Below, one piece after another: positions 44,980-53,666 of a DNA stretch of 64,000 bases (position 1 is its first letter; the number at the start of each line of letters is the position of its first letter). This DNA is from Acidobacteriota bacterium. Its GTDB lineage: Bacteria; Acidobacteriota; Aminicenantia; Aminicenantales; Saccharicenantaceae. The DNA lies in the NCBI GenBank assembly GCA_022711665.1, contig JAKLEN010000001.1:186001-250000 (forward strand), given 5' to 3'. The position numbers were made by a program, and so were the translations under genes. The notes below the pieces were generated by a model, which saw nothing but the letters and a program-made list of their open reading frames with translations, was not told the origin of the DNA and did no database searches.

Positions 44980-45818
44980 ATCTGCTCCCCCAGGGTCTTG
45001 ATCTGCTTGTAGGTGTAGACCGGCCCGTCCGTGCAGACGAGCGTCCGGCCGATGGCGCAGTGCTGGCACTTGCCGATGCCGCACTTCATGTGGCGTTCGA
45101 GGGTCGACATGATGGCCTCGTCCTTGATGCCGGCGGCCAGCAGCTCCTTGATGACCGAGTTGAACATGAGCGGCGGGCCGCAGACGAAGGCGACGGTGTT
45201 CTCGACCGGGACATCGGCCGGGCGGACCATGGTGTGGACGAAGCCGACCGGGCCCGTCCAGCCCGGCTCGGGCCGGTCGATAGTGAAGTAGGTCTCGAAG
45301 CCCTCGGTGGCTTTCCATTGCTCGATCATGTCCCGGTACATCAGCTCCCGGGACGACTTGGAGCCGTAGATGAGGATGATCCGGCCGAAGTCCGGCCGGT
45401 GCTGGAGGACGTGGACGATGGACGAGCGGAGCGGGATGAGCCCGATGCCGCCAGCCACGTAGATGACGTTCTTGCCCTTGATGGATTCGAACGGGAAGCC
45501 GTTGCCGAACGGCCCGCGGACGCCGATCTTGTCCCCGGCCCGGAGCTCGTGGAGGGCCCGGGTGACCTTGCCGACCCGGCGCACCGAGATGTGGGGCCGG
45601 TCGTTCTCCGGGCTGAAGGGCAGGGAGACGGCGAACTCGCCGGCCCCGAAGACCGTGCACATGATGAACTGGCCGGATTTGACCCGGAAGTCGCGTCCGA
45701 CCGCGGGGTCCTCGAAGGAGAAATAGAAGGTCCGGACGTCCTCGATCTCGTCCCGGACCTCGTCGACGACGGCGATCGCGGGGACGGTGACGATCGCCCC
45801 GGGGTTGGCTCCGCTCAT
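44976..45818 (-). CDS. NAD(P)/FAD-binding subunit, sulfhydrogenase gamma / HydG-like
   Basis: This 280-residue ferredoxin reductase-type protein has an FAD segment (RVKSGQFIMCTVFGAGEF), a nucleotide segment (YVAGGIGLIPLRSSI) and a C-terminal 2Fe-2S site (CGIGKCQHCAIGRTLVC). It resembles the gamma subunit of archaeal sulfhydrogenases and AsrB of sulfite reductase. It should exchange electrons with NAD(P)H. It overlaps its neighbours on both sides by ATGA. Confidence 0.88.
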   Translation of the reverse strand: MSGANPGAIVTVPAIAVVDEVRDEIEDVRTFYFSFEDPAVGRDFRVKSGQFIMCTVFGAGEFAVSLPFSPENDRPHISVRRVGKVTRALHELRAGDKIGVRGPFGNGFPFESIKGKNVIYVAGGIGLIPLRSSIVHVLQHRPDFGRIILIYGSKSSRELMYRDMIEQWKATEGFETYFTIDRPEPGWTGPVGFVHTMVRPADVPVENTVAFVCGPPLMFNSVIKELLAAGIKDEAIMSTLERHMKCGIGKCQHCAIGRTLVCTDGPVYTYKQIKTLGEQI

Positions 45819-46882
45819 TTCGCACCTGCCTTGGTGATCTCCCGCCGGATGTAGGTGACGACGTTGGCGATGCCGATATCGCCCGGGCAGACCCGGTTGC
45901 AGCGGCCGCAGCCGACGCATCCCGGCCGGAGATACTTCTTGGATTGCGAGTAGGACAGCTTGCAGAAGAAGCGCTTGTTGCGCCGGTCTTCGACGGGGCG
46001 GCGGGGATTGTGCTCGCCGGCCATCCGGGTGTAGCCCTCGTAGGAGCAGGAGTCCCAGGACCTGACCCGGTCCGTCCTCCCCTCGCGGCTGTCGATGTCC
46101 TCGACGTTGAAGCACGAGCAGGTCGGGCAGACGAACGAGCAGGCCCCGCACTCGAAGCACTGGTCGCCGATGTACTCCCAGACGTCGTTGCTGATGAAGC
46201 CGGTGGTGATGCGGTTCATGACCCGCGAGATCCAGGCCTTGTTCTCCATCGCCGCCCCGTCGAAGCTGGCGATCGAGGCGTCGACGATGGCCGCCCGGCG
46301 GGCGGCGGCGCCGGGCCCGGCGTCCTTCAGGCCGAGCCGGCGGGTCAGGGCCTGGCCCTTCTCGCTCCCGGCTTCGACCAGGTAATCGTCGCCGGCGGCG
46401 GTCAGGGCGACGTCAAAGCCTTCCCGGGGCGCCGGGCCGCTGTCGGTGCAGACGCAGAAGCACTGCGGGAACGGCCGGACGCAGGTGTTAGCGACGATGA
46501 ACATCCTCTTGCGGTGGTCGCGGTAGAACTCGTCGACGTAATCCTGCCCGAGGTAGAAGCGGTCCAGGCAGAGGAGGCCGCTGAGATCGCAGGCCCGGAG
46601 GCCGACCAGGGCCTTGGGCCGGACCAGGTCGTCGCGGACAAAGACCGCCTTCTTCGCCTCGCGGTCGTAGCGGTAGGACAGGACCCTCTCGGCCTGGGGG
46701 AAGACGACGGACTTGGGCGGGTTGTAGGGGATGGCGGCCTCGAGCCGGATCGCGGCCGGGTCCTCGACCCGGTCGAAGGTGGGCTCGCCGGAGGCCTCGC
46801 GCAGAACGGGGCCGTAGAGGTCGTACTCCTCGGCGAGGGCGGCCGCGAGGGCCCGGGCCTGGCTCTTGGGCATGATGTACAT
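45815..46882 (-). CDS. 4Fe-4S subunit, sulfhydrogenase beta / AsrA-like
   Basis: This 355-residue protein has the conserved GLRACDLSGLLCLDRFYL region, then NTCVRPFPQCFCVC. It ends in two 4Fe-4S motifs (CFECGACSFVCPTC and CVGCGRCNRVCP). This architecture is the beta subunit of sulfhydrogenases or AsrA. It connects the flavin subunit to the other clusters. The start at 46882 lies 2 bp after the upstream stop, with AAAGG as ribosome site. A longer frame reaching 47368 is an artefact of the GC-rich reading. Confidence 0.88.
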   Translation of the reverse strand: MYIMPKSQARALAAALAEEYDLYGPVLREASGEPTFDRVEDPAAIRLEAAIPYNPPKSVVFPQAERVLSYRYDREAKKAVFVRDDLVRPKALVGLRACDLSGLLCLDRFYLGQDYVDEFYRDHRKRMFIVANTCVRPFPQCFCVCTDSGPAPREGFDVALTAAGDDYLVEAGSEKGQALTRRLGLKDAGPGAAARRAAIVDASIASFDGAAMENKAWISRVMNRITTGFISNDVWEYIGDQCFECGACSFVCPTCSCFNVEDIDSREGRTDRVRSWDSCSYEGYTRMAGEHNPRRPVEDRRNKRFFCKLSYSQSKKYLRPGCVGCGRCNRVCPGDIGIANVVTYIRREITKAGAK

Positions 46883-46884
46883 GA

Positions 46885-48843
46885 TCAGCCTTTCTCGATC
46901 CGAACGGGGATCGCGGAATCCTGGTCCTCGTCGATCGTGACGCCGGCGGCGTTCAGGAAGCCGGGCACCATATCCTCGATGAAGTACGGCACGAAGGCCG
47001 TCCCCGGCTTGACGTCGGCGGAGATCCGGACGGCGACCCGCATCGAGCCGCCGGCGGCGACGACCTTGACCGGGGCGCGGTCGCGGACGCCGAGCGCCTT
47101 CGCGTCGGAGGCCGCCAGCTCGACGAAGCCCTGCGGGTAGAGCAGGAGCAGGGCGTTGTATTCGCGCCTGGGGATGCGGGTCTTCTTCATGATGTTGTTG
47201 CGGTGCCAGAAGTAATTGGCCTTGCCGGCCATGAGCAGGAAGGGGAAATCCTTCGAGACGGCCGGGACGCCGGGGTCCGCCCCGGCGGGGACGAAGCGGA
47301 GGCGCCGCGGCGCGGCGGCCGCGTCGAAGCGGACGGCGCCGGCCGGGTGGGCGGCGTCGACCGGCCACTGCAGGCCGAAGCCCTTCTCCAGCCCGGCGTA
47401 GGTGACCGCGGCGTAGGCGGGAACGGTCGCGGCGATCTCGAGCATCACGTCCTCGGCCGAGGCGGCCGGCCAGGCAGCGCCGCGGCGGGCGGCGATGTCG
47501 GCGTAGACGCGCCAGGCCGGATGGACGCCGGCGGGCGGCTCGACCTTCCGGCGGTTGAGCTGGATCCGCCGCTCGGCGTTGGTGTACGTGCCGTCGGTCT
47601 CGGCGAAGGTCGCGGCCGGGATGACGACGTGGGCGAACTCGGTGAAGGGGTTCTCGTAGGCCCCGACGTAGACTACGCAGTCGAGCGCCTGGAGCTTGGC
47701 CGCGTGGCGGACGATCTCCTCGTCGCGGTCGGCCACGAGCAGGGCCCGGAGCGGCGTCGGCTCCAGGGCCAGGAGCTCCCGGGGCGTCCGGCCGGCGGCC
47801 GGGCCCTCGGCCCGCCGGGGGCCGGCCAGGAACCGCGGCGTAGCGCCGACGTCGTAGCTGCCGACGATGTTACAGATGCCGGTCACGGGGTTGACGCCGC
47901 AGCCATCCCGGCCGATCTTGCCGGCGGCCAGGAAGAGATCGAAGAGCAGGGCCGTCGAGGCCCGGTCCAGTCCGGCCAGGCCCGTGGTGAAGAAGGCCAT
48001 GGCGCTGGGGGCCTGGGCCAGGCGCCGGGCCAGATCCTCGAGGCCGGCCGGCTCGAGGCCCGAGGCGGCCGCGAGGTCCGCCAGGTCCAGTCCGGCCAGG
48101 GCCCGGGCGAAATCGTCGAATCCCTCGGCCCGGTCCCGGAGGAAGGCCGCGTCGTGCCAGCCGCGCTCGACCAGTATCTTGGCCAGGGCGGCCAGCGCCG
48201 GCCGCAGGCCTCCCGGCCTGGTCCAGAGATGGCGTCCGGAGAGCTTGGCGATCTGGGTCGAGCGGCTGCTCAAGGTCACGAGCTCGGCGCCGGCCCGGGC
48301 GGCCCGGTGGATTTCGCTCCCGACGATGGGATTTAGCCTGGCTATGTCGCCGCCGACGACCAGGATGAGCCGGGCGTCGCGGATCTCGGTCAGTGCGCCG
48401 AGCATTGCCGGGAAGCCGGCGCCTTCGAGAAGGACGTCCACGGCGTCGCCGTGGCCCTGGTCGGAGGACAAGCCGATGTTCGGCGTGCCCAGGACCGTCC
48501 GGGCCAGCTTGGTCAGGTTGTGGTTGTCTTCGTTCGAGGCCCGGGGCGAGGCCAGGCAGGCGACCTCGTTCCCGGCATGACGGCCCAGGCCGTCGGCCGC
48601 GGCGGCGATCGCCTCCTCGTAGGAAACGGGCTCGAGCCGGCCGTTCCGCCGCATGAGCGGGGCCAGGATCCGTTCGCGCGTGGACAGAAGCTCGTGGATA
48701 TGCCAGCCGCGGACGCAGAGGCGGCCCCGGCTGACCGGATGATCGGGCGAGGCGAACACCCCGCGGACGGCGCCCCCGGCGACGTCAAGCAGATGGCCGC
48801 AGCCGGTGCCGCAGAAGTTGCAGATGCCTGTTCGAGTGCTCAT
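46885..48843 (-). CDS. Molybdopterin oxidoreductase (FdhF-like) subunit lacking the catalytic Cys/Sec
   Basis: This 652-residue protein has the N-terminal 4Fe-4S site (Cys8, Cys11, Cys15, Cys43), molybdopterin oxidoreductase domains and a C-terminal dinucleotide-binding domain (NYFWHRNN ... AAGVTIDED). It resembles formate dehydrogenase FdhF. After RASNEDNHNL and LGTPNIG, FdhF has Cys or Sec followed by His. Here the sequence is SSDQGHGD, with Gly130 (codon GGC at 48456-48454) and His131 kept. Formate oxidation is therefore doubtful. It is the first gene of the hydrogenase operon. Confidence 0.88.
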   Translation of the reverse strand: MSTRTGICNFCGTGCGHLLDVAGGAVRGVFASPDHPVSRGRLCVRGWHIHELLSTRERILAPLMRRNGRLEPVSYEEAIAAAADGLGRHAGNEVACLASPRASNEDNHNLTKLARTVLGTPNIGLSSDQGHGDAVDVLLEGAGFPAMLGALTEIRDARLILVVGGDIARLNPIVGSEIHRAARAGAELVTLSSRSTQIAKLSGRHLWTRPGGLRPALAALAKILVERGWHDAAFLRDRAEGFDDFARALAGLDLADLAAASGLEPAGLEDLARRLAQAPSAMAFFTTGLAGLDRASTALLFDLFLAAGKIGRDGCGVNPVTGICNIVGSYDVGATPRFLAGPRRAEGPAAGRTPRELLALEPTPLRALLVADRDEEIVRHAAKLQALDCVVYVGAYENPFTEFAHVVIPAATFAETDGTYTNAERRIQLNRRKVEPPAGVHPAWRVYADIAARRGAAWPAASAEDVMLEIAATVPAYAAVTYAGLEKGFGLQWPVDAAHPAGAVRFDAAAAPRRLRFVPAGADPGVPAVSKDFPFLLMAGKANYFWHRNNIMKKTRIPRREYNALLLLYPQGFVELAASDAKALGVRDRAPVKVVAAGGSMRVAVRISADVKPGTAFVPYFIEDMVPGFLNAAGVTIDEDQDSAIPVRIEKG

Positions 48844-48993
48844 GCCTCTCGCTCCTCAGACACGATGGCCCGGATCTTCCCGGCCGGCGGGCCCTGGCCG
48901 GACAGATGCGCGGCAGACGAGAAACCTCACCATTTCTGGCGCTCATTGGCAGTGACTGAGGTCTCGGGCTCGTCAGCCGTGCAGGGAAATTTA
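48844..48993 (-). promoter_or_regulatory. Long, possibly structured 5' leader of the hydrogenase operon
   Basis: On the minus strand the leader holds ACGAG...CTCGT and, inside it, CCTCA...TGAGG, with further CCA/TGG pairs in the loop. These can form one nested hairpin about 30 to 100 nt into the transcript. I do not recognise it as a known riboswitch class. Confidence 0.35.
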
Positions 48994-48999
48994 TAAGAT

Positions 49000-49028
49000 A
49001 TGATAACAGATGCGGCCTTTATTGTAAA
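49000..49028 (-). promoter_or_regulatory. Promoter of the hydrogenase operon
   Basis: On the minus strand, TTTACA (49028-49023), a 17-bp spacer and TATCAT (49005-49000) overlap the stop of the upstream gene. Transcription from here would give a leader of about 150 nt before the ATG at 48843. Confidence 0.6.
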
Positions 49029-49516
49029 GGCCCCCGCAGCTTCAGGCGGATGACATACAAGATGTTGTAAAGATTCGAGATGCCGCCGACGAAACGCTCC
49101 TTGACCAGGCTCTTGGGGATCTCGTCGATGACCTCTTTCAGGGCGTCGAGAGCGGCCCGGAGGGCCTCGAGATCGGACCCCAGGGCGGCCTCGCCCGCCG
49201 GGGCCCGAACGGCCTCGATCAGCGGCCCGACGCGGCCGACATCGGAGAGCATGGCCCGGAAAGCCGCCCGGCGCTCGGCGGGGACCGCCAGGACCGCCTT
49301 CTCGATCAGGACGACTCGGGCCACGGCGTAGCCGAGAAGGACCTCGGCCGCGTTCCGGTCCTGGGCCCGGTCGGGGAAGCGCTCGAAATAAGCCTGCCCG
49401 AGGTCGATCAGGCCGTCGCTGTCCAGGGGGAAGTCGCCCTCGAGCGCCAGGACGGCGGTGCGGAAGGAGTCGAGGTCGGGCTGGCTGCGGAAGATCTCGG
49501 CCAGGGATAAGCTCAT
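49019..49516 (-). CDS. Helical protein of unknown function upstream of the hydrogenase operon
   Basis: This 165-residue protein is predicted to be almost all alpha-helical, with many Leu, Ala and Arg/Glu residues. It has no signal peptide and no motif I recognise. It lies between a stand-alone receiver gene (40 bp upstream) and the hydrogenase promoter on the same strand, so it could belong to hydrogenase regulation. This is inferred from position only. Confidence 0.7.
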   Translation of the reverse strand: MSLSLAEIFRSQPDLDSFRTAVLALEGDFPLDSDGLIDLGQAYFERFPDRAQDRNAAEVLLGYAVARVVLIEKAVLAVPAERRAAFRAMLSDVGRVGPLIEAVRAPAGEAALGSDLEALRAALDALKEVIDEIPKSLVKERFVGGISNLYNILYVIRLKLRGPLQ

Positions 49517-49556
49517 GGCTGGGTCCGGCCCCGGGAAAGCGGTGGGAGGGCCGGCC

Positions 49557-49934
49557 CTAATTGGATCGGGCGTAGCGCCCCAGGACCGTCAGGAGCAGGT
49601 CGAAGTTGACCGGCTTCTGGAAGACGCCGCTGAAGCCGTACTCGGCCAGGCCGACCGTCGTGGCCGTGGCGTCGCCGATCGTGCTGAGCAGGAAGACCGG
49701 CGTCTCGGGCCGTTCGCGCCTCATGATCTTGGTCACTTGGCCGCCGGCGTCGATGTCCTCCATCATCATGTCGCAGAGGACGATGTCCGGCTTGTTCTTG
49801 CGGAAGGCCTCGAGGCCGTCCTTGCCGCTGAGGGCGTAGGATGCGTCGAATCCGCTGCCCTGCAGGATGGCCTGGACGGACTCGCAGATGGCCGGGTCGT
49901 CGTCGATGATCAGAACTTTCTTTTTATCGGTCAT
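49557..49934 (-). CDS. Stand-alone response regulator
   Basis: This 125-residue single receiver domain has IIDDDP, VLCDMMMED with the phospho-Asp, LST and QKPVNF with the Lys. It is the first gene of the run that leads into the hydrogenase operon. It is a close relative in type to the receiver at 38528-38932. GGAGGAC precedes the ATG. Confidence 0.9.
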   Translation of the reverse strand: MTDKKKVLIIDDDPAICESVQAILQGSGFDASYALSGKDGLEAFRKNKPDIVLCDMMMEDIDAGGQVTKIMRRERPETPVFLLSTIGDATATTVGLAEYGFSGVFQKPVNFDLLLTVLGRYARSN

Positions 49935-50381
49935 GCCGTCCTCCGAAGATCGATCGGGAGGCTAACTTATAACATATTACCCGAGAGATGTACAGGATGG
50001 CCGGAGCCCGGCGGAACGGCCGGGAGGCGGGGGAAAAGCGCGGCCGGGCCCGGGGCCCCGGAGTCTGGAACGGGACCTCGGGCCGGCCGAGATACCCCCA
50101 TCACCCTCGCCTTTTGCGTGTACAGACTAACTCCATGCCCTTATGCTCCGAGCCGTCGGACATGGCCATGAACATCTTGGTCACGCCGTTTTTTTGGCAA
50201 GATTCGTGCCATCTCGCGCGTCAGGCAGCCGACCTCTGCCGGCCAGGGCTGTAAGAGCCGGACAATGAAGCGGGCCCGGCGAGTGCCTCCGCCGCGATTA
50301 CCGCCGGATGGTACTGAATCCCGCGGAAAAGGACCGTCGGCGCCGGGACCCCGGGCCGGGGAGGGCCGGGATATCGGGTCA
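49935..50381. other. Non-coding stretch with a short gene remnant
   Basis: About 450 bp without an intact gene. The 50101-50220 part on the minus strand reads MFMAMSDGSEHKGMELVCTR, ending at a stop, and is closed by another stop at its other end. It looks like the C-terminus of a small protein, possibly of the DUF1579 type, which has lost its start. The rest, 49960-50100 and 50250-50380, shows nothing I can assign. Confidence 0.4.
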
Positions 50382-50410
50382 TTGACAATACCCGGGTCGG
50401 GTCATAAATT
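50382..50410 (+). promoter_or_regulatory. Sigma-70-type promoter for the exported unknown protein
   Basis: TTGACA (50382-50387), a 17-bp spacer and TAAATT (50405-50410) lie about 85 bp before the ATG at 50496. Confidence 0.55.
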
Positions 50411-50495
50411 GTGATAGGTCAGCTGGAAGGGATTAAAGAAGAAGCCGGCATATCCGCGCCCGGCCAATCTTCCATCCTATTTGAAGGAGGGGTCC

Positions 50496-51287
50496 ATGAG
50501 ATCCGATCATCGCGTCCTGGTCTTCGTCGTCCTGGCGGTCGGCGTCCTCACGCTCGGCCTGACCGCGGCCGGGCAGGAGAAGAAGCCCCGTCTCTTCTTC
50601 GTCGAGGACGACGTCGTCAAGCCGGCCATGGCAAGCCAGTTCGAAGCCGCGCTGAAAGAGACGGTGGAGAGCGTCTTCAAGGCCTACGCCTGGCCTTGGC
50701 CGTTCGACGTCTATGCCACGGAGGATTTCCATTATTATATCCTCTATCCCTTCGAGAGCCTCAGCGAGATCGACAAGGGCTTCGGCATCTGGAACGAGAT
50801 GCTGGGCAAGCTGGGAGCCGGGAAATGGGACGCTCTCAACCGGAAGATGGGCGAAACGACCGAGTACGTCAGGCAGGGCACGGTCACGCTCAGCCCGGAG
50901 CTCTCATATGCTCCCGAGGCGCCGGGGCTCAAGCCGGAAGAGGTCAAGTTCGTGTACTGGGGATTCTGCAGCGTGCTGCCGGGAAAGGAAAAGGACTTCG
51001 AAGAGCAGCTCGGGAAGATGGTGGCACTGTATAAGGCCAGGAAGGTCCCGGCTGGATTCCAGAGCTGGATCGGCGGGATCGGGACGGAGATGCCGTTCTA
51101 TTTTTATTCGGAAACGGCAAAGTCGGGCTCCGACCTGTTCCTCATGGACGAAAAGGTCATGAAGCTCATCGACCCGGAGGCCACGGCGATCTGGAGCGCC
51201 ATGCTCAAGCTCATGCGGAAGTACGAATCCAAGATGGGCGCCTATCGGCCCGATCTCTCGTACGCGCCGTCCGCGAAAGCGAAATGA
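50496..51287 (+). CDS. Exported protein of unknown function
   Basis: This 263-residue protein has a signal peptide (about residues 1-25, TAAGQE). The mature part has two similar halves, both with an aromatic-rich pattern (FHYYILYPFES, FVYWGFCSVLPGKEKDFEEQL). This may reflect a duplicated ferredoxin-like fold of the dimeric alpha-beta barrel type. I cannot name a function. GGAGGGG precedes the ATG at 50496. It is convergent with the glycyl radical enzyme gene. Confidence 0.65.
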   Translation: MRSDHRVLVFVVLAVGVLTLGLTAAGQEKKPRLFFVEDDVVKPAMASQFEAALKETVESVFKAYAWPWPFDVYATEDFHYYILYPFESLSEIDKGFGIWNEMLGKLGAGKWDALNRKMGETTEYVRQGTVTLSPELSYAPEAPGLKPEEVKFVYWGFCSVLPGKEKDFEEQLGKMVALYKARKVPAGFQSWIGGIGTEMPFYFYSETAKSGSDLFLMDEKVMKLIDPEATAIWSAMLKLMRKYESKMGAYRPDLSYAPSAKAK

Positions 51288-51300
51288 CGGGGGATCGCCC

Positions 51301-53664
51301 CTAGAGCTCCTGGTGCTCGGTGCGGCGGATTATCTCGTTCTGGAGCTCGGTCGAGCAGTCGACGAAGTAGTCGCTGTATCCGGCCACCCGGACGATGAGG
51401 TCGCGGTGCTTCTCCGGGTGGGCCTGGGCCGTCCGCAGCAGGTCGGCCGTCACGACGTTGAACTGGATGTGGTGGCCCATCAGGCGGAAGTAGGACCGGA
51501 CCAGGTCCTTGAGCCCCTTGAGGCCGGCCTCGTCGGCCAGCAGCTGCGGCGTGAATTTCTGGTTGAGCAGCGTGCCGCCGGTGCGGACATGATCGAGCTT
51601 GCCGAGCGACTTGATGACCGCCGTCGGGCCCTTGCGGTCGGCGCCCTGGACGGGCGAAACGCCCTCGGAGACGGGCTCGCCGGCCAGCCGGCCGTCGGCC
51701 GTGGCTCCGGTCATCCTGCCGAAATAGATGTGGCAGGTCGTGGGCAGGAGGTTGATCCGGTAGGTCCCGCCGCGGGGCGTGGGCCGGCCGTCGACGGCTT
51801 CGAAATAGGCCTCGAAGACCCGCTTCATCAGATCGTCGGCGTAGTCGTCGTCGTTGCCGAACTTGGGCGTCCGGTCGAGGACCAGCCGGCGCAGGGCCTC
51901 GTGCCCGGCGAAGTTCGCGGCCAGGGCCGCCCGCAGCTCGGCCATCGTGAAGCGGCGGCGGTCGTAGGCGTTCCAGCGGACGGCGCTGAGGACGTCGGTG
52001 ATCGTCCCCAGCCCGACGCCCTGGATGTAGTTCGAGTTGTAGCGGGCCCCGCCGGCGTGGTAGTCCCGGCCGTTCCGGATGCAGTCGTCGACCAGGACGG
52101 ACAGGAACGGCGCCGGCAGGCGCTCGGCGTAGAGCTTCTCGATGACGTTGCTGCCGCGGACCTTGATGTCGACGAAATGCCGGATCTGCCGGCGGTAGGC
52201 CTCGAATAGCTCGTCGAAGGTCCGGAACGAGCCGGGGTCGCCCGTCTTCAGGCCGATCGTCTTCCCCGTCCGGGGGTCGACGCCGTCATTCAGGGTGATC
52301 TCGAAGACCTTGGGCAGGTTGAAGTACCCCGTCAGGATATAGGCCTCCTTGCCGAAGGCCCCGGCCTCGACGCAGCCGCTGCAGCCGCCGTCGCGGGCGT
52401 CGGCGACGCTCTTCCCCTCGCGGACGAGCTCCTGGACGATGGCGTCCGTGTTGAAGATCGAGGGTTGGCCGAAGCCGGTCTTGACGATCTTGAGGGCCCG
52501 CAGCAGGAAGGCATCCGGCCCCTTGGCGCTGATCTGGACCATCGAGCTCGGCTGGAGGATGCGCATCTCCTCGATGACGTCGAGGATGAGGTAGCTGAGC
52601 TCGTTGACGCCGTCCGTCCCGTCCCGTTTCAGGCCGCCGACGTTGATCAGGGCGAAGTCGGTGTAGGTGCCGCTCTCCTCGGCCGTGACCCCGACCTTGG
52701 GCGGCGCCGGCTGGTTGTTGAACTTGATCCAGAAGGCCTGGAGGAGCTCGCGGGCGCCCTCCTTCGTCAGGGAGCCGTCGGCCAGCCCCTGCTGATAGAA
52801 CGGCCAGAGGTGCTGGTCGAGGCGGCCGGGGTTGAACGAGTCCCAGGTGTTGTATTCGGTGATGACGCCGAGATGGACGAACCAGTACATCTGGAGGGCT
52901 TCCCAGAAGTCGCGCGGCGCCTCGGCCGGCACCCGGTCGCAGACCGCGGCGATGCGCTCGAGCTCCCGCCGGCGGGCGGCATCCTTTTCCCTTCCCGCCA
53001 GCTCGCGGGCCTTGTCCGCGTGCCGGCGGCCGAAGGCGATCAGGCCGTCGCAGACCGCGTCCATGGCCGCGAGCTCCTCCAGCTTGTCGTAGGCGTCCGG
53101 ATCGTTCAGGAAGTCGAGGCCGGCCCGGGCGGCGGCGATGTCCTTCTTGAAGTCGTTCATGCCCTTGTGGAAGATCTTGCCGTCGCCGGCCGTGTGGCCG
53201 GGGGCCCGCTGCTCCATGAACTCGGTGAAGATGCCGGCCTCGTAGGCGGAGATCCACTCCGGCGCCATGGCCGCGAAGATGCGCTCCCGCTGGGACCGGC
53301 CCCGCCAGAAGGGAATTATCTCCTCGGCGTAGATCCGCCGGGTCTCGTCGTCGGAGGCGAAGGCCGTCTTCTTGCGGTCGTTGAGGGTGGCCAGGTCCTG
53401 GAGGGAGTGGATGCAGACCTCGGGATAGGTCGGCGTGGCCTTGGGGGCGGGTCCCCGCTCGCCGACGATGAGCTCCCCGTCGTTGAAGCAGACGGCCTTG
53501 TTCTCCAGGACGTGCTTGAAAGCCAGGGCGTGGCGCAGGGCCGCCGACAGGCCGCCCGTTTCCGGCCGGCGGTAGAACTCGGTCAAGAGCCGGGCCCGCT
53601 CGACGCTGATCGTCGGCCTGGCCTCGAGCGTCTGGGTCCTGAGCTTGCTGATGCGGTCGTTCAT
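51301..53664 (-). CDS. Glycyl radical enzyme, HypD-like (trans-4-hydroxyproline dehydratase candidate)
   Basis: This 787-residue glycyl radical enzyme has the catalytic Cys in GGCSGCVEAGAFG (Cys431, followed by Glu433). The glycyl radical site near the C-terminus is VRVAGYSDYF, with Gly762. The GCVEAGAFGKEAYILTGYFN phrase and the length agree best with HypD, which dehydrates trans-4-hydroxy-L-proline. Choline lyase and diol dehydratase relatives have GCVEP and different length. Collagen-derived peptides would fit with the M14 and M28 peptidases, but no pyrroline carboxylate reductase is seen here. The start at 53664 follows GGAGG by 6 bases. Confidence 0.8.
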   Translation of the reverse strand: MNDRISKLRTQTLEARPTISVERARLLTEFYRRPETGGLSAALRHALAFKHVLENKAVCFNDGELIVGERGPAPKATPTYPEVCIHSLQDLATLNDRKKTAFASDDETRRIYAEEIIPFWRGRSQRERIFAAMAPEWISAYEAGIFTEFMEQRAPGHTAGDGKIFHKGMNDFKKDIAAARAGLDFLNDPDAYDKLEELAAMDAVCDGLIAFGRRHADKARELAGREKDAARRRELERIAAVCDRVPAEAPRDFWEALQMYWFVHLGVITEYNTWDSFNPGRLDQHLWPFYQQGLADGSLTKEGARELLQAFWIKFNNQPAPPKVGVTAEESGTYTDFALINVGGLKRDGTDGVNELSYLILDVIEEMRILQPSSMVQISAKGPDAFLLRALKIVKTGFGQPSIFNTDAIVQELVREGKSVADARDGGCSGCVEAGAFGKEAYILTGYFNLPKVFEITLNDGVDPRTGKTIGLKTGDPGSFRTFDELFEAYRRQIRHFVDIKVRGSNVIEKLYAERLPAPFLSVLVDDCIRNGRDYHAGGARYNSNYIQGVGLGTITDVLSAVRWNAYDRRRFTMAELRAALAANFAGHEALRRLVLDRTPKFGNDDDYADDLMKRVFEAYFEAVDGRPTPRGGTYRINLLPTTCHIYFGRMTGATADGRLAGEPVSEGVSPVQGADRKGPTAVIKSLGKLDHVRTGGTLLNQKFTPQLLADEAGLKGLKDLVRSYFRLMGHHIQFNVVTADLLRTAQAHPEKHRDLIVRVAGYSDYFVDCSTELQNEIIRRTEHQEL

Positions 53665-53666
53665 GG

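Noticed and set aside
48454..48456. Possible selenocysteine codon in the FdhF-like gene
   Set aside because: The codon is GGC (Gly), not TGA, and no SECIS-like hairpin is needed.
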